Part shown: piece by piece, positions 1 through 8,800 of the stretch | How the letters are laid out: the number at the start of each line of letters is the position of its first letter | Position numbering within the stretch: position 1 is the stretch's first letter | Program-made: the position numbers and the translations under genes | Assembly (NCBI GenBank): GCA_030141605.1 | Contig: JAQGDQ010000386.1 | Span: 126,001 to 157,400, forward strand | DNA: 31,400 nucleotides | Source of the DNA: Tubiluchus corallicola | Taxonomy: Eukaryota; Priapulida; Priapulimorpha; Priapulimorphida; Tubiluchidae | Direction: 5' to 3' | Notes under the pieces: model-generated | What the model was told of the DNA's origin: nothing | Database searches by the model: none | What the model saw: only the letters and a program-made list of their open reading frames with translations

Positions 1-504
1 TGATTCAGAATCGAGGTGTCGAAGCTCCGCGCAGTAGTAGTAGTAGTAGTAATAATTTTAAAAAGATCTTAATTTAAAATCTGCTTTTGGGTGAAGAATT
101 AACAACATTAGCTCAAAGAGCTATCGCCGACTGTAAATAACTATCTACACCTACATAACAGAGATAATTATTACCCCACTTTCACCCTAAATACCACGCA
201 CCAGACAGGGTTTGAACGCATTACGCGCACATGGAATCGTAGCTTTAGAGTCGATTTTTTGTTCTTTTTTTCACATTTTCTTTTCATGGAACTTTACGAA
301 AATCTGACAATGGCGATTCTAAATGTCGCCTCTTTGTTTCAAACACAGGTGACACTTTGGCAGTTAAATTACTGAGTTGCTATGAGCCAAAAGCAGTTAA
401 CCCAAGATGATCACTTTCAGCTCAATTATAAGTTTTGAATTTCTTGTAAGACAGTAAAATTAAATAACAGTCGGTCAAGTACAGATATCACGGAAATTCC
501 AGCA
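1..504. other. Upstream region of the CD225 gene
   Basis: No coding sequence recognised. A short (GTA)n run lies at about 33-51. The reading frame of the downstream ATG has an in-frame TGA at 436-438, so the protein cannot start further upstream on this contiguous sequence. Promoter and 5' UTR elements probably lie here, but I see no clear TATA box or initiator. Confidence 0.5.
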
Positions 505-567
505 ATGGAAGAAAAAGCTCCCGATTCAAAGCCACCATCACAGGCGGCGAGCGGAGTTTCAGAAAAG
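505..567 (+). CDS. CD225 gene, coding exon 1 (residues 1-21)
   Basis: Starts with ATG in the context agcaATGgaa and ends ...GAA AAG followed by donor gtaaaa. It encodes a polar, Pro/Ser-rich N-terminus beginning MEEKAPDSKPP. An in-frame TGA at 436-438 supports this start. Phase 0 matches exon 2. Confidence 0.75.
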
Positions 568-2802
568 GTAAAATTTATTAAATCTTAGCGTATTAATTAC
601 CTAATAAATTATTACAGACTACGGAAGTGTTCGTGCATTTCTGATTCACTACGTGTCTCTGCTTTGTGTGAAATTTGGTGGGTGGCAGAGCCTCTTGATT
701 GGCTGGATATCAAGTTTGGTACACATTGAGGTAATCTTGGTACCCAGTTATTCCTAAATCTGATCACTGGGTACCAGGATGCATTGTTTCTACGGAAAAT
801 AATAGTATGTGCAACTAGTGATCCTGACTTGGAATTTTAGTCAATATTTTTATATGTTCAACTATCTTTGAGCTTGTCTTAAATAAAGGAAAGCTTCATT
901 AAATAGTGATTTTGATTAAACTGGTGATTAAATTATGAAAATTAGTAATTCAAGATTAAATTCTTGACGATGTGAGATTAAATCATCGTCACGGCTAGAA
1001 GCCCAGTTAGGTGTGGCATAGCACGTGATCAGCTGATGTTCGACCGGCTGCCTCAGAAGTAAAAATTGATGATGTCATCCTTGTGCGCAGAAGCTCATAC
1101 TGCATTAGGTAGCTACCCAGCACCTCGGAGAGAGGAGGACTGACTTGAAGACGGAGGAGGGCTGGCATTACTTTCCTCTTATATTTACCCTGTTGTGTTT
1201 GATATTTAACAAATGTATTTAACAAACAATATTGAAAACTTGTTAAATAAAGTTTGCCATGCCCATCGTGGGTGTCTCACACGCCACACAATAAACAACA
1301 ATAACCAGCAAGCAGCATTAATCACAAGAATAAATAGACATTAATCAACTGCATATGTTATAATGTACAAATCTTTAAGATGTACACATGAACTTTTTGT
1401 GTAAATATACCGTATGTGTTTATGCTTGCTGGGGAGGATCCAGAATTACGTTGGAAAAACTGAATGATCCAAACCCCCCCCCCCAAAAAGAACCTAAACC
1501 CTAAAATAAGTTATGTTTAAATTATTAACAAATAAACACTGTGAATCAAGTTTGCAATTTAATAATATTGCCCGTTGATTCTTACTTCTACCAGACTCCT
1601 ATTATAGTCGTACGGCCAGACACAACAGGAACTGCTGACACTATTGTACTTGTTAGTCCACCAGCTCCTACTTACATGACTCCATCCATTCTGGCCTGCT
1701 TTTGTTGCTTTTTGCCACTAGGAGCGCTAGCAGTTTACTTCGCCACTAAGGTAGGCCTTGCTTCCAGTTTTGAACTTTTACTCACGTATATTTAATGAGT
1801 GCTTAATTAATTACTGTATACAATTAATACTGTATAATTACTGTATGCTTAATTATAATTAAGATTATTATTATTGATGTTGCAACAAACAATTAATTAG
1901 TTTTTGAAATCAAACTTGAAAGACTGGAAACGCGAAAAAGTTTAAATGTGGGCTGGATTTGAACCAGGGACCTTTTACTTACATTGCAATTGCCTTAGAC
2001 CATCAGGCTATCGCATTACCCAGTAGTTAGAAATAGTAATAATTGTAATTTGAAGTAGGTTTGGTTGCAAAGCAGGTCAATTGTTGGTTTATTCCATTCA
2101 CTACAGAAAAACCATGGTGGCAGAGTTTTTTTTCCAGAAAAAACCCTCCATGTGTGGTTTCCATAAGAGCTTCTGAAAGAAACGCTTTTAGATTTAGGGC
2201 TTTACATCGCTTTTTAAACTACACCACCCCTTTTAAACCCTTTACAATGGTTTTTAACAGCGTTGTCATTCTATGGGCAATCACAGTTCCAAATATTTAA
2301 TTTGAGTGCCAAGTTACTGAAGTGATTACTTTATATATGTACTTCCGTTAAAACTGTGTACCCTTTTCAAGTGTTGATTTTAAACATAAAATTAAAATGT
2401 GTAATAAATGCGTTACAAATTGTTTGGTTTGCGTCACGACGCCTTTTTTAACTGCTAGCTTCCCCTAACTTTAGAACATGGATACGCCACTGCTTATAAT
2501 GTTAATATCAGCATTAAGAATTATTCGTGAAGAATGTGAATCTTGAGGTTAGGATTATAAATAATTTGTTAGTTCTAACTATGTTTTGAATGTTTTTAGT
2601 GATATTAAGCTTTTGATTTTTTAAGGTGAGGGAATACAACGTCACAGGCCAACCGAGAGAAGCGCAGAGGACTTCCGTTATAGTTAAGCGATTGCTAATA
2701 GCATCTGTAGCGGTACACATAATAGGATGTGTACTAACTGCGGTGATTTTTAAGTGTTTTGGGAAAAGGGAAACAAAATTCAGTGTTAATGCATTTGTAT
2801 GA
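505..2802 (+). CDS. CD225/dispanin-family (IFITM-like) small membrane protein, 3 coding exons
   Basis: Joining 505-567, 1595-1750 and 2626-2802 gives a 131-aa protein; every junction is phase 0 with GT-AG ends. The N-terminal ~50 residues are polar and Pro-rich. Segment 1 (about 50-71) has the CD225 signature: SILACFCCFLPLGALAV, with Cys 56, 58 and 59 next to PLG, then a Lys-Val that ends the helix. An amphipathic EYNVTGQPREAQRTS loop follows. Segment 2 spans about 96-115, and a short basic tail follows. This order (Pro-rich N-terminus, hydrophobic Cys-rich half-helix, loop with EAQR, second helix) is that of the dispanin/CD225 family, which includes IFITM, PRRT2, TMEM91 and SYNDIG1. Family members sit in plasma or endosomal membranes and affect fusion or trafficking. 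Which subfamily this is cannot be told from sequence alone, so no antiviral role should be assumed. The start ATG has a good context (gcaATGg) and an upstream in-frame stop. Confidence 0.88.
568..1594 (+). other. CD225 gene intron 1
   Basis: GT-AG intron of 1027 bp. It contains an 11-bp perfect inverted repeat (TGGTACCCAGT/ACTGGGTACCA, 738-748 and 766-776) and a C11-12 homopolymer near 1474-1485. No other gene or recognisable repeat seen. Confidence 0.65.
1595..1750 (+). CDS. CD225 gene, coding exon 2 (residues 22-73)
   Basis: Acceptor ctaccag, donor aag|gtaggc. Encodes the Val/Pro-rich linker and the first CD225 hydrophobic segment with CFCCFLPLG and the closing ATK. The Cys residues match the positions palmitoylated in IFITM proteins; palmitoylation here is inference. 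Confidence 0.87.
1751..2625 (+). other. CD225 gene intron 2
   Basis: GT-AG intron of 875 bp. It holds a tRNA-like remnant on the minus strand near 1949-2022, annotated separately. The rest is AT-rich with no recognised coding content. Confidence 0.65.
1949..2022 (-). repeat. tRNA-like remnant, possibly the head of a SINE
   Basis: On the minus strand an A-box-like TAGCCTGATGGT (2010-1999) and a B-box-like GGTTCAAATCC (1965-1955) lie about 35 bp apart, as in tRNA genes. The acceptor and anticodon stems do not pair cleanly, so this is not a functional tRNA. A similar T-arm sequence on the + strand near 6803-6826 is followed by the same AACTTTTTC, which fits a dispersed tRNA-derived SINE. Confidence 0.4.
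2626..2802 (+). CDS. CD225 gene, coding exon 3 (residues 74-131, stop)
   Basis: Acceptor ttttttaag|GTG. Encodes VREYNVTGQPREAQRTS, the second membrane helix (RLLIASVAVHIIGCVLTAVIF) and the tail CFGKRETKFSVNAFV, with TGA at 2800-2802. The helix and loop align with the C-terminal half of CD225 domains. Confidence 0.87.
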   Translation: MREYNVTGQPREAQRTSVIVKRLLIASVAVHIIGCVLTAVIFKCFGKRETKFSVNAFV

Positions 2803-2807
2803 ATTGG

Positions 2808-2813
2808 AATAAA
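2808..2813 (+). promoter_or_regulatory. Possible poly(A) signal AATAAA for the CD225 gene
   Basis: A perfect AATAAA begins six bases after the TGA. If used, the 3' UTR would be only about 20-30 nt. A longer 3' UTR using a later signal is equally possible. Confidence 0.4.
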
Positions 2814-2889
2814 ATATTTACACACAAACAAACAATGTAAACAGACAATACCGTCATAATACTTTTACCGATATAGTAAAATTTAAAAC

Positions 2890-3110
2890 AACAAAACCGG
2901 ACCCAATCTTAAACTGTAGGTCAAAACAATCTAGTCTTTAAAATGTTTAGAGGAAACATGCATTTTTTTCGAAAATGACTTACGCGAAAGACTTATTATC
3001 ACACAAACACAATTTTGCATTCGCTCCACTAGTTCTTCGCTGTTACATGCATTCGGCCATTCGTTTGTTAACTGGGCACTAACGCCTGCATTTAAAACAA
3101 TTAATTTTCA
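2890..3110 (-). repeat. R1 repeat family, partial copy
   Basis: The reverse complement matches the 3' part of the R1 elements in the phosphatase introns (for example 15535-15760 and 19560-19785). The shared landmarks are cacgtaagtcattttt-like sequence, then ttgttttgacctacagttt, then a ggtccggttttg end. It is 5'-truncated relative to the longer copies. Confidence 0.7.
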
Positions 3111-3832
3111 TAAATTATTATATTATTAAACAATTTATTCGTTTATTATAATACTCTCCTCACTTCTGTAAACATTAGCGCATAAGCAAATTCCCATTTT
3201 TGTAGTATCACAGCTGACTTTACCTGTAAGGCACAAGTCCTGCGTCAAGGTCTCACACATTGACAGCTTATGACCGAATAACGTGTATTAGTGTTCATGG
3301 GATGGTAGCTATTTTTACCTATGAGCTTATGGGTAAAATTAGTGTACATAATTTTAGTAACTGCAGATAGTATATATTAGATAGATACAAGAGACTGCAG
3401 CAGCAACAGTTGACAGACAGTTTTTGGATAAAGACGCGTATGATCAACCGCCTTGTACTGGTCTCTCAGGACTCCTGGTAGTTTTATATAATAATTATGT
3501 TGTTATAAATATACTGTATTGAAATATACACTATGCGATCACATCATCGATACCTGAACTCAACAACAACTAAACATGCAATCCACCCCAGGTTACATTC
3601 ATTATTACTCATCATGCCCGATTCTAGATTGTCTGGCTTCACTTAGTCCCACGATCTAAACAAGTTACCCTTCTTGGTCGAACTTACTACCCATCTCACG
3701 TGAAAATTGCTAAGTATCGTCAAATCAATGAGTGTTGTTAATTCCAAACAGTAAAACAACCTGTTTATAAAAGATACAGAACATGACAGGTTTTCATAAT
3801 AATACAATACAATCTGTAAGTTAGTCGGCAAG

Positions 3833-3856
3833 TCTATCTATCTATCTATCTATCTG

Positions 3857-3945
<89 letters not shown>

Positions 3946-3946
3946 T
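3833..3946. repeat. (TCTA)n microsatellite
   Basis: About 28 tandem TCTA units with a single TCTG interruption near 3853. Such long, nearly pure tetranucleotide arrays are usually length-polymorphic. Confidence 0.97.
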
Positions 3947-4180
3947 TAGAGAAACGCCACTGTTTCTCCCTGAATTATCGATCTGCTAAGCCACCCTACA
4001 CAGGCCATAACAGGTTAAGCAACAACATAAGCCTTTTTTCTATGCTGCATGTAAGTAATGGAGACAGCTACGATATCATCTCTGACTATAAGCAATTTTG
4101 TTGTAGTTTGAAAACTTTTCTTAATTATTTTATTAATGTCGGATTAGTAATGATATTTAACAGTCATTGAACTCTAGATT

Positions 4181-4205
4181 CTTCTAGACTTCTAGAGTCT
4201 AGAAG
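4181..4205. repeat. Short hairpin, 10-bp arms
   Basis: CTTCTAGACT and AGTCTAGAAG are perfect reverse complements around a 5-nt loop, in a stretch rich in CTAGA. No function assigned. Confidence 0.6.
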
Positions 4206-4289
4206 ATATGGCGCTCCTCACCCTTGCCCCTGTCGCCCCCAATCTTTGCTTGCTCTGCCCTGAAGACAGGTCAAAATCTAAATGTGTTT

Positions 4290-4446
4290 AAATATATTTT
4301 ATTCACTATAATATATTTATTTATTAATATATTAATTATATAGTATTATAATATATATTATACTTTTATATAATATATATAATATATATATATTATAATA
4401 TATATATTATATAATTATTTATATAATATATTAATATATTTATTCA

Positions 4447-4495
<49 letters not shown>

Positions 4496-4515
4496 ATATA
4501 TATATTCACTATAAT
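4290..4515. repeat. AT-rich low-complexity tract with (TA)n and (TG)n
   Basis: Almost pure A/T. It ends in (AT)n from about 4450, an 18-bp (TG)n run near 4479-4496 and more (TA)n. The motif ttcactataatatat occurs on both sides of the tract (about 4301 and 4506). Confidence 0.9.
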
Positions 4516-4519
4516 ATAT

Positions 4520-4557
4520 CAATTTGAGGAAATGAATATATTCATTTCCTCAAATTG
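4520..4557. repeat. 38-bp perfect palindrome
   Basis: Arms 4520-4538 and 4539-4557 are exact reverse complements with no spacer (caatttgaggaaatgaata, then its complement). It lies directly after the (TA)n/(TG)n tract. It could form a cruciform or mark a foldback event, and no protein site is recognised. Confidence 0.9.
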
Positions 4558-5794
4558 AGCAGCATTCTCGTGCCAGTTTTGACACGAAACAGGTTCATAG
4601 GAAACGTGATCTAATTACACATCTTTTTCACGCGACTGATGCTATACATGTCGAACACACAAATTTTAAACACAAATGCGATCTACATACATAGCGCCAA
4701 TTTTCCCTCTGCATGCCGGTCTATAATTATCAGCAAATTCTGCAATAGCGCGCATTTGCTATTATTACATCTTTTTAATTAATGATTGGTGGTTATGACA
4801 AGACTGGACGTCAGCTTATTATCAACAACTAGTCCAGAATGTGAACGTCCAGAATGGTGAACGGATTACTCCCTTATTAAGTTTTTCCAACAGCCTGCCT
4901 ACGTTTACAATATTAAACCATATATAACATTAGACCAACGATAAAACACACTCCCACACCAGTGTCAACAAAAACATTTTGCATTACGTTTATACTGCGT
5001 GACATAACAAGCGGTGATAAATTCTATGCGCGACAAATAATGCGCGACCGTTCGACATAGTATTTGCTTATTACTCCCAAAATGATGGCCAACAGATACC
5101 AAGCTTTCGTGAGCAGGCAGAGCTTTGTATTACGTGAACGAAAACGGAAACAAGACCAGCAACACGGCGAACCAGACGGCTTTATAGCCTTTATTAGAGT
5201 TACTTTGCAAGGAAGTAACTCAGATGATTAAATACTGAACAATCCAAGATCGTTTGCATAGCAAAATAAACAGTGCTGCAAACAAAACTGCCTTTGAAAC
5301 AATAGCCACCGGAGGTAAACTTGAAATTTAGTTTTTTACCTTAAAAATGCGACAAAACACCTCCACCATAGAGTTCCAACATATTATAATGAGTCGGCAT
5401 TTGTAAGGATAAGTGGAAGAACACTTTATTTAAAAATATCGTTATTTTAAAACCAACATCATGATCTAATAATTTTATGCTATTAATTTTAGTACGCATA
5501 CATATATACCGCCGTGTTTTACATAGCAGAGAATTCTTAATCGGGGCTAAATCTAAAGCAAAAATATCTGCCAGTAGCTCCAGTTTAATTCCGCAAAACG
5601 TCAACAGATAGCAGAACTGCACTATAATCTTAAAACCACGTGGGTCATATATACAGTTTCTAGTACTGTACTTCATAACAGGAGGAAGTATAAATTCCGT
5701 GTACAATGTTTACGTTTTGATCGAATACTTTGAGTGTTGTAAATGAAAGATGAAAAGACAATAGATGGAATTGTAGTTATACCTGATTGCTGTT
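4558..5794. other. Intergenic region and probable 5' UTR/promoter of the phosphatase gene
   Basis: No conserved gene seen. An unlisted short ORF occurs at 5082-5231 (49 aa, Arg/Lys/Gln-rich). A donor-like gag|gtaaac lies near 5311, so part of this may be a non-coding first exon, but no 5' end can be fixed. An out-of-frame upstream ORF starts at 5743. Confidence 0.45.
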
Positions 5795-5871
5795 ATGAAT
5801 GTAAAGAAAACTCTAGTGCAGTTTGTCAGGCGTGTTGGGCAACTCGAAGATACGTACAGGACTTCGAATGA
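5743..5871 (+). other. Upstream ORF overlapping the phosphatase start
   Basis: ATG at 5743 opens a 42-codon frame that runs past the phosphatase ATG (5795) in a different frame and stops at TGA 5869-5871. If the mature 5' UTR includes 5743, ribosomes starting here would bypass the main ATG and lower its translation. Whether 5743 is exonic is unknown, since a possible acceptor (tag) lies at 5774-5776. Confidence 0.4.
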
Positions 5872-5893
5872 TGAGTACAAAGTAGAATTTCAG
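5795..5893 (+). CDS. Phosphatase coding exon 1 (residues 1-33)
   Basis: Starts [20 protein letters not shown] and ends EYKVEFQ before donor gtagcg. The amphipathic helix (LVQFVRRV) aligns with the ILRKFIQRVQ helix at the start of PTPN12. A TAG in frame at 5774-5776 rules out an upstream extension on this sequence. The ATG context (gttATGa) is weak. Confidence 0.85.
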
Positions 5894-8800
5894 GTAGCGT
5901 CATCATGGCAGTACGTGAATTATGCAAGTTGCAAGCATTGTGTAAAATTATTTCCAATAATTATATAAACGTTTTTTCTTTAAATTCTTGAGCATTTGGT
6001 ATAATATTAATACTATAATTTTCGAGAAAAACAACTGTTTTTGCTAGTGCATTTTCACATTTTGCCTCGACATTCTGTGTAATAACTAGGATCTATACAA
6101 AATGCGTCAAGTGACAAAAACAAAGTGTAAAATGGACACAATTCATGTTGAATCTATTAATTTCAATTTAGAATGAGTCCTCTGCCAGAAAAGAGTTTTC
6201 TATAATAGTTTTGTATATAAATATAATACCTGGGAAAACTATAACAGAAACTATTTTAGACACTTTACCTGTTTGTTTTGGCACATCATAAATTGCTACA
6301 GAAGGCCCGGTTTCACACTTTGCATGTAGAAGAATCAGTGATGTTATACACATAAAATGTGACTAAGTCGACTATCATCACACAGTTATGTGATCTTCTA
6401 TATTTCAAAGAAAAATGAACAAAAAAACGTGTCTGCAATTTGCAAAACTGAATCCTAAATTAAAATATTCCACTATATTGCTGTGCCTGTGTTTATGCTT
6501 ACTACCTAATATATTCCTATAGTTATAGTGACGATCGAAAAACGCTTATAAAAGAATAATCACGCAGTAATAATTACTTCATGATATTACCAGCAAGTAC
6601 GTGTGTAGGCTAATATCCCATAGTTGTGTTGTGACAAGGTCCAGATGAGTAAGAGTAATTGCTGAAGCAGCAAACTTGTTGTTTAGGTGTGTCATGGCAT
6701 TGGCCAGTGGATGTAGTGCTGGCCAGCCTACTGTAATAATAATAGAAATTTTAGGGTGTCTATTTTGTATGACTGTCATGTAGCATCTCCCATGTCAGCC
6801 GAAGGTCCCTGGTTCAAATACAGGCTGTGTTCTAACTTTTTCACATTCGTGATTTTCTAATTTGGTTTAAAAATTCAGTTAATATTCGATTTGTACTATT
6901 CTTTTTAGATAGGAGTATTTTACTGTAGCTAATATCATTTTTTCACTTTGCTACTTGTGTTTTTTATGCACCCCTACTGCACTCATAGTTCTAATTTTTT
7001 GCATCAGACGCATTTGCCTATGAGCAGCGTAACCCAGGCAACAACCACTGAATGATATTTCACATTGCATAATGTATGCTATCATTGTTTTCTGGCAGAT
7101 AAAGATATAAATATATGGGCCATTCTCCACAGAATGTACAATTTTTGTCCCAGGGCACATTTTTTTAAATAACAAAGTTTCTGGTGCAATACTGTCTCAT
7201 GACTGGAAGACACCAAAGAGAGAAACTTGTTTCAGTTGTTTTTGTTGCCAGAAAAGTGATTCGGACATTTCTACTGGAGCTGAAATCAGTTCGTGGGAAA
7301 GTTTTTCCTATGTGCCCATCTTCAATTTTTCCATTGCGTCAGAATTGGCAGAAAGTATCAGTTTAAAAATTAATTTGCAGTATTTTATTCTAAACAGCAC
7401 ACTAGAAGTGAAAATGAATATATATTCTGATATTAAGATTATAAACTTAACCATATAATATCAACTGATTTTTATATTTTTCATACTTTAAAGCAATCAA
7501 GTTCATTTGGTAAACAAATGCTATTGCAGTTACAATAATTACGACGTTCTGTTTTGAATTGCATTTTTTATTAGAAACTTCGAGTACAGTCGCCCAGACA
7601 TCAGGCGTCATCAACAGCTTCATTGGAATGCAACATCAAGAAGAATCGCTACAAAGACATAATCCCATGCAAGTCATTTCTTGTGTTTAAATTTCTTGTT
7701 AATAAGCCTTTTCACAGTTCCAGCGACTGATGATGATCGTGAAAAGGTCAAAGGTTAAGTGAACAAGACAACACATTTGTCTACCCCTGACAATGTCCCG
7801 CAGCCCCTGCCACTGTAATAGTAGCAGTTTTAACAGCTAAGTAGAACCTTACTTAATTCATTTTTTCTTGTTCCCAAGCAAGATCCTGCTAGTAAATCAC
7901 ATTACACATAGACTAATGCATAATTAAGTAAAGTCCATGTAAAACAACTGAAGTTAATGAATTCATGTTTTGCTTTACCCACATGTCACGTGACGACTGT
8001 AGTGAAGACACGTTGCTGTGGTACACTTAAACTTTGACCTGCAGCAACTGCGCATGTGCAAACTGAAACTGTGAAAAGGCTTATTGTTCTGTATCTTCTG
8101 TATACGTCTCTTGTCTTTTTCAGTACAGCTAGCACTGTCATATGCGTGTGGTACACTGCTTGTTTTACAGTACAGGTGTAATCTATACCAAAGCTTAGAT
8201 TAAATAATAATTACCTCGGATATTTAAATTTTGTCAAACTTTCAAAGCTACTCAGTGAATCTAATAAGATTGGCAGCGGCGCCTTTTTATCACATTCGTG
8301 TGGCCGATAAATAGAAGGCGGTACCGTGATAAGCATGATCATGAACTGCTGTGTTAGTTTCATGTCATCACATGATGTAGAACCCATTTTCGTGAAATCG
8401 TGTTTAAACAGTACTGTAACACTTATGCAAATGTGCTTGATGTACAAGGGAAGACGCCTACCATTGCATAAACTGAGGTTAGTTTCTGACGTAAACAATA
8501 TCTGTGTTCGGTTGCCGTTATTTAACTTTCTAAGCTAACTATTAAAATAAGAGAAACAATTGTTAACTTTTATAGGCAAGAAAATGTATATTTTGGGCAG
8601 TAAATTAAAATGAGTCTAAACAATTTTCCGGTCTTCCGTTAATGTTTCAAATTTACAAATTTGATTCTCTTTGTGGTTGACAATGGTCACCCAACCAGTT
8701 AAATCCAGCAGCATAAATGGATAATAATTGTAACTTATAAACAATTTGTGTGTCTTTTTCAGTTGAACACAGTAGGATAAAGCTTAAGGCCGACCCAACA

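Noticed and set aside
505-567. First exon of the phosphatase gene
   Set aside because: Its phase and the dispanin exons downstream fit the CD225 gene, and the phosphatase has its own start exon at 5795 that aligns with the PTPN12 N-terminus.
1005-1290. MITE with GTGTGGC ends (about 1012 and 1275)
   Set aside because: Only seven bases match between the ends and no target duplication is seen.
1949-2022. Functional tRNA gene
   Set aside because: A- and B-boxes are present, but the acceptor and anticodon stems do not pair; treated as a SINE-like remnant.
2400-2500. End of a hAT/PIF-type element (atacgccactgc)
   Set aside because: Only one possible end is visible, with no inverse partner or target duplication.
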